From positions 1 through 26,011 of IMG/VR virus record IMGVR_UViG_3300035126_001430: a DNA stretch of 26,011 nucleotides; one strand, 5' to 3'. Below, in pieces: positions 14,908 to 21,557 of this stretch. Under the pieces are notes generated by a model that was not told where the DNA came from, did not search any database, and was given only the letters and a program-made list of their open reading frames with translations. The stretch is from a virus. The position numbers and the translations under genes are program-made. How positions within the stretch are numbered: position 1 is the stretch's first letter; each line of letters opens with the position of its first letter.

Positions 14908-14966
14908 GGGGCGAGGGAAAAATAAAGTGAGGGAAAAAGAAGGGGGGCGAGAAAATGAAAGTTATT
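14908..14966. repeat. two G5CG boxes between thyX and terL
   Basis: Plus-strand GGGGGCGAGGGAAAAATAAA and GGGGGCGAGAAAATGAAAGT lie 36 bases apart. The second is among the best matches to the box consensus and runs into the stop of thyX. Confidence 0.65.
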
Positions 14967-15588
14967 CAGTAAACGCAGCTTCTGCAATCACCGGAAACTC
15001 TTTAGCAAAAATTTCCTTGCACTCTTCTGCAATTAGTCTATGCTCCAGCTGAGTATCAGGTGCGGTTCTAAGTTGTAGATAATGCGCCCAACTACGCAGC
15101 GTCCCGTGCATGTAAAGAGTCGTGGGCGTGCAAAGTGGAAGAATTCTCCTCGCCGTTTCTTTTGCAACCCCCGCATCAAGCATCTCTTGATACAGTAGGT
15201 AGATATTTTTAATACTAATGCCCACCTGAGGGGTAAATCGCTTCAGCACCTCTTCATCGAGACAGTCATCGCTTGACTGATGGTTTTTCTGGCTCTGCTT
15301 TCTGAGCGCGGGCATTTCTGCAACAGAGGTTTTCGAGTACCTGGTCGAGAACTCTTGAAACGAAAAGCTTCTGTGTCTGAGAATCTGCGCAGCTATATCT
15401 CGCTCTGTCTCAATCTTCACGCACATTGACGCCATCTCAAGTGGAGACCAGTGCTTGTGTTTGATCAGATACCTCAACAGCCTGGGGGCGGTATCAACAT
15501 TGTCTTCATTCGATGGATTCGAGACTCTCGCCATTTTAACTATCAGTCGCTCCGCCCCGTCCGTCCGATGAACCAGCTCAACGCCCAT
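14962..15588 (-). CDS. thyX: flavin-dependent thymidylate synthase ThyX
   Basis: The 208-residue enzyme makes dTMP from dUMP using methylene-tetrahydrofolate, FAD and NADPH. The ThyX signature RHRSFSFQEFSTRY is complete at residues 71-84. Upstream KHKHWSPLE (43-51) and the C-terminal LRSWAHYLQLRTAPD, TQLEHRLIAEE segment complete the family pattern of dUMP and FAD contacts. Length is at the short end of the family. Phages carry thyX to raise the thymidylate supply for DNA synthesis, and it is frequent in cyanophages. It lies between the putative origin region and terL, with a long non-coding leader upstream. Confidence 0.95.
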   Translation of the reverse strand: MGVELVHRTDGAERLIVKMARVSNPSNEDNVDTAPRLLRYLIKHKHWSPLEMASMCVKIETERDIAAQILRHRSFSFQEFSTRYSKTSVAEMPALRKQSQKNHQSSDDCLDEEVLKRFTPQVGISIKNIYLLYQEMLDAGVAKETARRILPLCTPTTLYMHGTLRSWAHYLQLRTAPDTQLEHRLIAEECKEIFAKEFPVIAEAAFTE

Positions 15589-15745
15589 GTCAATTCAAGG
15601 CCACTTACCGTCTCTCACCATACCTCAGCTCGTCAACACTGCAGCATTGCCGAGGCGGGCAAAGAAATCCAGTGGGGGCGAGAGGAAATTGACGAGAAGG
15701 GGAAAACAGCCGGGCCAAAAACTTTACAGATTCGATATAAATGCA

Positions 15746-15787
15746 AGTGTCTGCGTGAAATAGACACTAAAAAAATTTTGAGACACT
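15746..15787. promoter_or_regulatory. AGTGTCT inverted repeats, possible operator
   Basis: On the plus strand AGTGTCT at 15746-15752 pairs with AGACACT at 15762-15768 (9-base gap), and AGACACT recurs at 15781-15787 after an A/T run. The arms are perfect. No T-run follows the stem on either strand, so it is not a terminator; a protein-binding site is more likely. Confidence 0.35.
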
Positions 15788-15879
15788 GGTTTGAAAAGGT
15801 TGCGAAAATCGATTTTTTTCAGAGTAGGGGGGTGTAAAGTAATTGTGCTGTTGAGATAGATGAGAGTTGATGTGAGTGT

Positions 15880-15956
15880 TGGGAATAGGTGAAATAGTGC
15901 TGGTGAGAATGGGTAAAAAAAATTTAGCTGGTTGGAATGGGTGAAAAAAATTTAGG
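15880..15956. repeat. three short direct repeats of GAATRGGTRAAA
   Basis: Plus-strand copies are GGAATAGGTGAAAT, GAATGGGTAAAAAAAATTTAG and GAATGGGTGAAAAAAATTTAG. The last two share a 21-base block with one mismatch. Spacing is about 30 bases. Confidence 0.6.
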
Positions 15957-16002
15957 GGTGGGGGTACCGGGCCTTGCCAGCGCCAGCGGGATCACCCCCC
16001 CC

Positions 16003-16036
16003 CTAAATATAAAACCGGGGGCGAAGATGCCCCCGG
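16003..16036 (-). terminator. intrinsic terminator after the 16045-16605 gene
   Basis: On the minus strand a perfect 8-bp stem CCGGGGGC/GCCCCCGG closes a 6-base loop and is followed by TTTTATATTT. It begins about 9 bases past the stop codon. Each arm contains the G5C core of the dispersed box. Confidence 0.88.
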
Positions 16037-16044
16037 CGGTTTAA

Positions 16045-16605
16045 TCAAAGGTCGCCACTATTAGCAGCATCCTTAACAGACTGAACCACTAGATTGGCAG
16101 ACTTAATATAGTTGCTAAAGCCGTTTCCCTCGACTTTAAGTGTAACGACATCGGCCTTAGATTCGGCCTCAACGTTAAGATCATTTGCGATTTTGACAAT
16201 TAAAGCCCGCAAACTCGTTGCAATTTTATACTGGCGGCACAGACCAATATAAAGAGAAGCTATGTCAACGGTGCCAATCTTGCCCTTGTTTTGTGCGGCC
16301 AGGCCAGCAACACAGCACCTAAACACGAAATACGCTTTGACGCGGTTACGATCATAAACGTCCTGAGATTTATAGATTGGCTGCATCCTGCTAAACACTT
16401 GTGCGCTTTTCTTTTCAGGTGTTTTCTTTTCAATCTTAAACTCAGACCATGACAAACCACAGGCGAGCATTATTTTAATAGACTTTTCATCCTTAAAGAT
16501 CTCAGTATAAATATCGGAAACGTCAACAGTTTTAACAGACTCCGCAGACTTTGCCGCAGACTCAATCGCAGCATCAAACTGATCCAGAAAATTAAACTCA
16601 GGCAT
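16045..16605 (-). CDS. hypothetical protein next to the putative origin
   Basis: The 186-residue protein starts MPEFNFLDQFDAAIESAAKS. It appears helical, with a Lys-rich middle (EKKTPEKKSAQVFSRM), then DRNRVKAYFVFRCCVAGLAA and a C-terminal TLKVEGNGFSNYIKSANLVV. No catalytic motif or membrane segment is evident. Its ATG follows TTTAAGATC, the pyrimidine/AGATC leader seen before other non-structural genes. It lies directly downstream of the iteron region in transcription order and has its own terminator, so an origin-linked function is possible but not shown. Confidence 0.65.
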   Translation of the reverse strand: MPEFNFLDQFDAAIESAAKSAESVKTVDVSDIYTEIFKDEKSIKIMLACGLSWSEFKIEKKTPEKKSAQVFSRMQPIYKSQDVYDRNRVKAYFVFRCCVAGLAAQNKGKIGTVDIASLYIGLCRQYKIATSLRALIVKIANDLNVEAESKADVVTLKVEGNGFSNYIKSANLVVQSVKDAANSGDL

Positions 16606-16834
16606 GATCTTAAATAAATGAAGGAAAGGTGCCAGCTTTCGCCAGCTCCCATATTATTACAAATATAAAGCGCAAACGGTAGAGGCAGTGTGCCACTTTT
16701 TAACTGTCACACTAACAACTTTATATTTAGCATGTCACACTAAATATAGCTGGCGCGGGCTTGTGAACACACTAAATGTAGCTTAATTTTGCTTGTAAAG
16801 TATAAGCTCTCCAGGCGCTCAAATATACTGCCAG
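16606..16834. other. left part of the non-coding origin-like region
   Basis: No gene is seen. The stretch holds an outlying iteron-like copy (CTTTATATTTAGC at about 16719), related TCACACTAAATATAGC and ACACACTAAATGTAGC blocks, an inverted iteron copy (TTGTAAAGTATAAG at about 16793), and the 12-mer GGCTTGTGAACA at about 16758. Near 16640-16680 a minus-strand AT-rich TGTAATAAT could be a -10 for the 16045-16605 gene. Confidence 0.5.
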
Positions 16835-16909
16835 CAGACCCACGGTAACTAACACTTAGCAGACCCACGGTAACTAACACTTAGCAGACCCACAGTAACT
16901 AACACTTAG
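16835..16909. repeat. three tandem 25-bp repeats
   Basis: Three head-to-tail copies begin CAGACCCACGGTAACTAAC and end ACTTAG. Copies one and two are identical and copy three has one G-to-A change. There is no spacer, so it is not CRISPR. Adjacent to the iteron array, the copies may be initiator or partition-type sites. Confidence 0.9.
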
Positions 16910-16950
16910 CGCGGCTTGTGAACATAACAAATAAGATAAGACTTCCAGGC

Positions 16951-17243
16951 TATACTTTACACTTAACTTGTTTAATACTTTATACTTAACTAATTGATAC
17001 TTTACATTTAGTATTTGCTATACTTTATATTTAGCTGTTTGATACTTTATACTTAGCAAGTTGATACTTTATATTTAGCTAGTTGATACTTTATACTTAA
17101 CAAACTCTGATACTTTATATTTAGTAGATTGCTATACTTTAGACTTAATTTGTTTAATACTTTATATTTAGCAAACTTGTTTACTTTATACTTAACTTGT
17201 TTGATACTTTATACTTAGTAGGTTGCTATACTTTATACTTAGC
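16951..17243. repeat. AT-rich iteron array, candidate replication origin
   Basis: About 13 degenerate copies of ATACTTTATAYTTAGC (plus-strand reading) are spaced about 22 bases apart, close to two helical turns, across 293 bp. Every copy is in the same orientation. The spacers share TTG or TTGCT before the next copy. The region is very AT-rich and lies about 250 bases from the end of a RepL-like gene. This layout is typical of iteron origins. It could alternatively be an array of promoter-like or partition sites. Confidence 0.75.
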
Positions 17244-17299
17244 ATTACACCTAAACTATAACACCAACTTAAACAGTAAGCAAACAGAAGCCCCAGCTT

Positions 17300-17455
17300 A
17301 ACAAACACGCCAGCAAACAAACACGCCAGCGAACTTAAGTGACCGCTAACAAACACAAGTGACTGTGAACAAACACAAGTGAATGGCGGCTGCAAATGGT
17401 GGCTGCAAATGAATGCAACTGTGAATGAATGAATGTAAATGGTGGCTGCGGCTAG
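17300..17455. repeat. short repeats between iterons and the RepL-like gene
   Basis: AACAAACACGCCAGC occurs twice (17300-17314, 17316-17330), AACAAACACAAGTGA twice (17348-17362, 17368-17382), and ATGGYGGCTGC three times with GAATGAATG runs after that. No gene is seen. The repeats extend the origin-like region up to a G5CG box at about 17466. Confidence 0.7.
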
Positions 17456-17497
17456 TAAAGAAAGTTGGGGGCGAGGAAATGAATGTGAATGAATGGA

Positions 17498-17965
17498 TTA
17501 GTTTTCATCTTCAAAAGCTGAATCGAACTTCTTAAGATAAAACCCCTGTCTCTTCTTTCCGCCCACACTAAAGATTCCCGGATCAATCAGAAAGTATCTG
17601 TCTCCATTCGACTCAACAAAGAGGGCGACTAACCTAGCTTTCTTGAGGCGAGACAAACTAGAAGAAACTGAATTAGCAACAATACCAAGCTCTGCTGCAA
17701 GATTTTTAACCATAAATTTAACCTTGCTAGTTCTTGTATCACATAAGCTCATCATCGAATACAGCACACAAACATCTCTCTGATTGATTTTCTTTTCTCT
17801 GATTAACTTAAATATTTTCGCCCCCTGCTGACCATAGAATAATCCAAACCCAATAGTTTCTGAATCGTAGTTGTCGCTCTGAAAATGTGTAAACTCACCA
17901 AGATTTCGCATAACGGTTTTGTGATAACGTCCAAAGGATTCTACGGGACCACGATAATGTAACAC
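17498..17965 (-). CDS. RepL-like winged-helix replication initiator
   Basis: The 155-residue protein has a helical lead-in (IFKLIREKKINQRDVCVLYS), a winged-helix core at about 82-120 (VKFMVKNLAAELGIVANSVS, then SLSRLKKARLV) and the C-terminal RYFLIDPGIFSVGGKKRQ at 123-140. The wing ending in 'Y.(I/L)(N/D)P.(I/L)...G..KKR' is what I recall of RepL and related plasmid and phage initiators. The likely role is binding the adjacent iterons (16.95-17.24 kb) to start replication. The start is GTG at 17965; ATG at codon 19 is possible and would leave the domain intact. It could instead be a transcription regulator using the same fold. Confidence 0.7.
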   Translation of the reverse strand: MLHYRGPVESFGRYHKTVMRNLGEFTHFQSDNYDSETIGFGLFYGQQGAKIFKLIREKKINQRDVCVLYSMMSLCDTRTSKVKFMVKNLAAELGIVANSVSSSLSRLKKARLVALFVESNGDRYFLIDPGIFSVGGKKRQGFYLKKFDSAFEDEN

Positions 17966-17969
17966 AGCT

Positions 17970-17998
17970 ACGAAGCACCCTCAAGGCCTTCGTTTTTT
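17970..17998 (+). terminator. plus-strand intrinsic terminator candidate
   Basis: On the plus strand ACGAAG pairs with CTTCGT across a 12-base loop and runs into TTTTTT. No plus-strand gene precedes it. It may end antisense transcripts from the repeat region. The 6-bp stem is weak. Confidence 0.4.
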
Positions 17999-18056
17999 GG
18001 CTCGCACACAAAACAGCATACTCAGAACTCTCTCCACCACAGGGCCAAAATCAAGT

Positions 18057-18095
18057 GCTTCTATTATCTTATTAGGTACAGCAACCAATCAATGC
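18057..18095 (-). promoter_or_regulatory. candidate promoter of the RepL-like gene
   Basis: On the minus strand TTGATT (18087-18092) and GATAAT (18063-18068) are 18 bases apart. A 12-codon reading frame, MLFCVRAKKRRP, preceded by GGAGAG, lies in the leader between this promoter and the gene; it may be chance. Confidence 0.45.
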
Positions 18096-18200
18096 CTTGC
18101 GCCCAAAATCCCCCGTAACAAAAACTCGCCCGCAACAACTCACAGCAACAAACAAATTCAAGCAGCAAACTTTTGGCTTGTGAACACTGCAGCAATAACT

Positions 18201-18959
18201 TTAATCTTCCACTTCTTCCAAAGCAGCTAACAACTGATCCACCCCAAGACTGCTTGCCTGGAGATTCCGCCCAATGTCTCCCGCCTTCGATGCGGCGGCT
18301 AGAATGCCAGGCACATCTTTTATATCTATATCAGCATCAGCAGCAATAAACTTATCCAAGCTTCTACTTACAATTGCAGCCAGTTTGGCAGCATCTGCAG
18401 TTAAGCTGCGCCCAAGAAACTCTTGCTGCAATCTATATTCTTCAAGCTTCTTTTTATGCTCCAGCGCCCTCTGGTTGCTCTCTTCTTTCATCAGCAGCTG
18501 TAGTTGATACTTATCGTAATCTGCAACTCTTTTGCCCCAATTGTCCCTTGCAGCTATTTTGAGCACTCTGGTTTCTGATAAGTTGTAGATTAAAGATATG
18601 TATTTTGTTGATCGTCCCGATCCACTATCTCGATACAAACAGAACATTGCAAAATCTTTCTCTCCCTCAGCAGGAGCAAGCCTGCTTCTATAATCCCAAG
18701 ATTGTAGTTTGTTAGTAGCGGAATATGGATCTTGTAAAGAGCTAGAAATATCCTCATCAGCAAAATCCTCTTCATCACTTCGCGAGAAACTATTCTGATC
18801 ATCATCAAACAGTTCATCATCTGCATCAATTTGATCAGTTGCAGAATCACTGCCATGGGGCGGGAAACTTTTCATTTCAGAATTACTTTCAACATCTACG
18901 ATTCGATCAGTTGCTTGCACTTCATCTTGATCTTCAAAGCTTGCAGAGCTGTTAGTCAT
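18201..18959 (-). CDS. terS: terminase small subunit
   Basis: The 252-residue protein probably recognises the packaging site. Residues 1-85 are a very acidic, disordered arm. At 97-155, EGEKDFAMFCLYRDSGSGRS, TKYISLIYNLSETRVLKIAA and RDNWGKRVADYDKYQLQLL follow a small-terminase pattern I recall well ('A...F..YRDLG..RS...VA..L..S...V......W..R..A.D.'), which is the helix-turn-helix. A coiled coil (EHKKKLEEYRLQQE) and a helical tail follow, as in ring-forming TerS. The ATG at 18959 is chosen over an in-frame start at 19037, which would lie inside the previous gene. A G5CG box sits 20-30 bases upstream. It is 3.3 kb from terL, which is unusual. Confidence 0.78.
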   Translation of the reverse strand: MTNSSASFEDQDEVQATDRIVDVESNSEMKSFPPHGSDSATDQIDADDELFDDDQNSFSRSDEEDFADEDISSSLQDPYSATNKLQSWDYRSRLAPAEGEKDFAMFCLYRDSGSGRSTKYISLIYNLSETRVLKIAARDNWGKRVADYDKYQLQLLMKEESNQRALEHKKKLEEYRLQQEFLGRSLTADAAKLAAIVSRSLDKFIAADADIDIKDVPGILAAASKAGDIGRNLQASSLGVDQLLAALEEVED

Positions 18960-18974
18960 GACAAAAGAGAAATA

Positions 18975-18998
18975 GAGGGGGCGGGGAGCTGTAAACTC
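18975..18998. repeat. G5CG box before terS
   Basis: Plus-strand GGGGGCGGGGAGCTGTAAAC matches the dispersed box, with an inserted GCT. It spans the gap between the 18997-19479 stop and the terS ATG. Confidence 0.5.
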
Positions 18999-19479
18999 AG
19001 TATAGATCCATATATTCTGTAGACTTCTGGTAGACAACTCTGCCTGATGATTCGTCTCGGTAGAAGACTCGGGGGGCGTGATAAATACTACCTAAGCAAA
19101 CAATGACATGTTTTACAACATCCTTTTGTTTGCGATACTTTGTGAACAGCATTGCTGTTACAGAAAAGCTCTTGCAAATAGATTCACTGTTATCTTGCAC
19201 ATACTGTTGCACAGATGCTAGAGAGAAATTGTTGCGATCGAACAATTGGGGGCGATCTAATATTTCACTTAAAAACACATCCTTTCTAAACAATCTTTTG
19301 TTGTGATCGAGAGCGGTATAAAAAGAAGCTTCGTCTTGAGCTTGCAATGGCAGACTAAATATCTCTCTATCGTAAACTAACACTTGATTTTTATTTAGCA
19401 GCATTCTCTTGACTGATCTCAGCCTTCTAATTATCTCAGCATTTGTCATTCGCAAAGCATTATTAACTTTGTAGCTCAC
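18997..19479 (-). CDS. hypothetical protein upstream of terS
   Basis: The 160-residue protein starts MSYKVNNALRMTNAEIIRRL. It is mixed helical with LDRPQLFDRNNFSLASVQQY in the middle and HVIVCLGSIYHAPRVFYRDE near the C-terminus. No known motif. The GTG start has GAGG five bases upstream, one of the clearer ribosome sites in this half. An ATG at codon 11 is the alternative. It ends at the box that precedes terS, so the two are probably co-transcribed. Confidence 0.62.
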   Translation of the reverse strand: MSYKVNNALRMTNAEIIRRLRSVKRMLLNKNQVLVYDREIFSLPLQAQDEASFYTALDHNKRLFRKDVFLSEILDRPQLFDRNNFSLASVQQYVQDNSESICKSFSVTAMLFTKYRKQKDVVKHVIVCLGSIYHAPRVFYRDESSGRVVYQKSTEYMDLY

Positions 19480-19769
19480 TTGCCCCTCACTGTTTGTCTT
19501 GCAATTGCTTCAACAATCTACTTCAACGACAAACAAAGAGCAATCTTTGACGAGAATCTCTTTCTCGCCCCCATGGCTTTCTTCTGCTGCGGGCAAGCTC
19601 TCGGATCGAGGGCCAGGAGCCTCAGGAACAGCCCTCTAGCCTCTTTGACGGGGAAACGCCTTGCCAAGGGGGCAAGCAGCCTTGCAGGCGATTCTCGAAG
19701 GGGGCGGGGGATTGAAGAAATGTGGGGGCGGGAATAAAGTGTTGACTGATTTAAGTTGCAGAAAGCCAA
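19480..19769. other. GC-rich gap with two G5CG boxes; no confident gene
   Basis: This stretch is GC-richer than its neighbours. Plus-strand boxes begin at about 19702 and 19725. On the minus strand TTGCCCCCTTGGCAA and several GCCTGC/GCAAGGC blocks can form hairpins. A minus-strand frame (Arg/Leu-rich, ending SSKIALCLSLK) is open here, but its first codons fall next to the upstream terminator and it shows no clear start. It could be a structured leader of the 18997-19479 gene or a decayed gene. Confidence 0.45.
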
Positions 19770-19770
19770 G

Positions 19771-19803
19771 AAAAATGCGCCATGCTCTTACGAGCACAGC
19801 GCA
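19771..19803 (-). terminator. intrinsic terminator after the 19832-20194 gene
   Basis: On the minus strand TGCGC-TG-TGCTC and GAGCA-TG-GCGCA pair around a GTAA loop, with a T-G mismatch pair between two 5-bp stems, followed by five Ts. Confidence 0.9.
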
Positions 19804-19831
19804 GACACACACTATTTAAGAAAGAAAGAAA

Positions 19832-20194
19832 CTACTTTACTTTCCTCCAGAACTCAGCAATATCTAACACCCATTCAGTCGCTTCGTCTTTGAAGTTCAG
19901 AGCAACAACCAATCCGTTCTGTATTCGTAGAACTTTCCACTCTTTATAGGTTTTGCCAATCTCAGGCAGTGGATACGCAGCATTTACCTCAAGAGGAACC
20001 TTATCCGTAACAGCCTGATCAATGTAGTACAGGAGCCTGTCAATCTCCTGCACGGAGCGAACGTACTCAGCCTCTTCCCAAAGCCTGAACTCCTGCTGGT
20101 CTTTCATTATGTCGCCCCGATGTTTTATCAGGGCAAGGCGCAAGGTGTTTGCGCGTATTTGGTTGTCGGGGGCGGGATTAAATAAAGTTGCCAT
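19832..20194 (-). CDS. hypothetical protein
   Basis: The 120-residue protein starts MATLFNPAPDNQIRANTLRL. A charged helical N-terminal half (LWEEAEYVRSVQEIDRLLYY) is followed by a strand-rich C-terminus (EWKVLRIQNGLVVALNFKDE, TEWVLDIAEFW). The first eight codons are themselves a copy of the G5CG box on the other strand (AATCCCGCCCCCGAC encodes NPAPD), so the box is translated here. It is the last gene before a strong terminator. Function not recognised. Confidence 0.65.
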   Translation of the reverse strand: MATLFNPAPDNQIRANTLRLALIKHRGDIMKDQQEFRLWEEAEYVRSVQEIDRLLYYIDQAVTDKVPLEVNAAYPLPEIGKTYKEWKVLRIQNGLVVALNFKDEATEWVLDIAEFWRKVK

Positions 20195-20236
20195 TGAAGG
20201 GAATTGGTGATGGGGGGCGGGAAAATGTAAACTAAA
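20168..20236. repeat. two G5CG boxes around the 20194 start codon
   Basis: Plus-strand GGGGGCGGGATTAAATAAAG begins at about 20169, inside the coding start. GGGGGCGGGAAAATGTAAAC begins at about 20215, in the gap, and runs into the stop region of the upstream gene. The second is a near-perfect consensus copy. Confidence 0.65.
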
Positions 20237-20618
20237 TGATCACTCGGGGATTATAGCACGGCATACTAAAGCCAAGCTCAAACTCAAAGACCACTAAGTA
20301 GATAACCTTGTAAATTTCCTCCATCTCTTTTTTCGCCCCCGGAAACTTTAAGGCAAACTTTTCGTATCCGCACAGGTCTTCTTCGTGAATTTCCGCGATG
20401 TCTTCAGCATCGGGAATGTCGCTGGCCGCGTGAAACATCAAATCATATTCATCGAAGCTAAATGCAAGCAGGCCCATGCCACTTGTAAACGTCAAGCTAT
20501 ACTTCTTGCAAAAAGGAACAACTACCTGATCAAAGTATTCTCTTGCTAGATTGTCAACCTGCTGATTGGCCTTCTCTTCTATTTTTTCAATCTTTTTCTG
20601 TATCTTATCAGAGTCCAT
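20232..20618 (-). CDS. hypothetical acidic protein
   Basis: The 128-residue protein starts MDSDKIQKKIEKIEEKANQQ, a helix or coiled coil, followed by FCKKYSLTFTSGMGLLAFSF, an acidic ASDIPDAEDIAEIHEEDLCG stretch and a C-terminal VIYLVVFEFELGFSMPCYN. The ATG at 20618 is preferred because an earlier in-frame ATG at 20660 would overlap the upstream gene and place the box inside the coding region. Function not recognised. Confidence 0.62.
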   Translation of the reverse strand: MDSDKIQKKIEKIEEKANQQVDNLAREYFDQVVVPFCKKYSLTFTSGMGLLAFSFDEYDLMFHAASDIPDAEDIAEIHEEDLCGYEKFALKFPGAKKEMEEIYKVIYLVVFEFELGFSMPCYNPRVII

Positions 20619-20652
20619 GACGAGGATTGGCAGAGGGGCAAGAAACTGTAAG

Positions 20653-20922
20653 CTAAACAACCATGTCAGAAAACTGCTCGTCTATGATTCTTGAAGTATA
20701 GGCATCTCTGTTCTTTTCATCATCGTACCAGTCGCTAAGCTCCTTCATATCTTGTTCGTGCTGCAGCCTTCTCTGTTCTGCGTCATGCCTCTCCTGGAGT
20801 CCTTCCAGTTGATCGGCGACTCTATCAACTTTGTACCAGTCCTTCAGTCTTCTATAGCGCTGCAGCAACTTCTCGAAGTGAGCAATCTTTCTAGATAGTT
20901 CAAGCATGGTGGGACTTTCCAT
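20653..20922 (-). CDS. hypothetical coiled-coil protein
   Basis: The 89-residue protein starts MESPTMLELSRKIAHFEKLL and is almost entirely charged helix (ADQLEGLQERHDAEQRRLQH). Met6 is an alternative start. Two box copies (GGGGGC at 20923, GGGGGCG at 20941) sit directly before the ATG. It lies between two unknown genes in the same direction. It could be a small protein-binding regulator, but no family is recognised. Confidence 0.6.
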   Translation of the reverse strand: MESPTMLELSRKIAHFEKLLQRYRRLKDWYKVDRVADQLEGLQERHDAEQRRLQHEQDMKELSDWYDDEKNRDAYTSRIIDEQFSDMVV

Positions 20923-20967
20923 GGGGGCAAAAGAAATGATGGGGGGCGAGAAAATACAAGTTAAACG

Positions 20968-21495
20968 CTACTCAATCATCCAGCCATCGTGCCACGCCCT
21001 GGCTTCTTCAATCTGCTGCTTCATCGCAGCACATAAAACCCTGGCTTCTTTCTTGTTCATTTTTCGTGGCTCCGCCTCAAAGTTTACATGGCCATGACAA
21101 TCAAACAGCCTCTGGTAAAAACTTGCCCGATGCACGGGATTTGAAGAAGTGGCTTCAAACACAAGTTCCCGAACAGACGTGCCAATAAAACTTGCAAGCG
21201 ATTGCAAATCTTTTTCTGTTCCAAACCATGCAGGATGATCCACATGAAAAGGATTGTCAGATAGCGCGATGTATTCGCCCTCCCGACCCTTGATGGCCGT
21301 CAACCTTTCGCAGAGAATTGTGTAACGCTTCCAACTTGTAGGATCGCCATAGCGATCACTTCCCTCTGGCTCAAGAATCAAAAGCTCGGGATCGTAGCAA
21401 CCCCTCTTATCCACAAGAACAAAAGCCCCGCCGTGAACAAGCGGGGTAGCATCACCGATGTTGGCGATGCAATGAAAAGAAGGCTGATTGGTCAT
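20968..21495 (-). CDS. conserved-looking protein of unknown function
   Basis: The 175-residue protein starts MTNQPSFHCIANIGDATPLV. The N-terminal HCIANIGDATPLVHGGAFVL, then YDPELLILEPEGSDRYGDPT, then RYTILCERLTAI pattern resembles proteins I vaguely recall from cyanobacteria and planctomycetes with no assigned function. The ATG at 21495 is chosen because TCTTTTTAGATCA precedes it, the leader shared by several neighbours. An earlier ATG at 21540 has no such leader. It is the second gene after promoter P1. Confidence 0.65.
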   Translation of the reverse strand: MTNQPSFHCIANIGDATPLVHGGAFVLVDKRGCYDPELLILEPEGSDRYGDPTSWKRYTILCERLTAIKGREGEYIALSDNPFHVDHPAWFGTEKDLQSLASFIGTSVRELVFEATSSNPVHRASFYQRLFDCHGHVNFEAEPRKMNKKEARVLCAAMKQQIEEARAWHDGWMIE

Positions 21496-21557
21496 TGATC
21501 TAAAAAGAAATTGTGCAGTGCCTATCTCCGCTGAAGGCAAAAGGCTTGTGAGAAAAG

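Larger units (their letters stand above)
15589..16002. other. non-coding leader region upstream of thyX
   Basis: No convincing gene is seen in these 410 bases. The region holds one G5CG box (plus strand, about 15674), an inverted repeat AGTGTCT/AGACACT at 15746-15768 with a third copy at 15781-15787, and three GAATRGGTRAAA repeats at about 15886-15945. A weak minus-strand promoter candidate, TTGCAT with TAAAGT 14 bases on, lies near 15725-15750. Confidence 0.5.

Noticed and set aside
16835-16909. CRISPR array
   Set aside because: The 25-bp copies are directly adjacent with no spacers, and no cas gene is present.
19518-19769. 83-codon minus-strand frame before the 18997-19479 gene
   Set aside because: The start overlaps the approach to a strong terminator, there is no ribosome site, and the composition is biased. 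Left as an unassigned gap.
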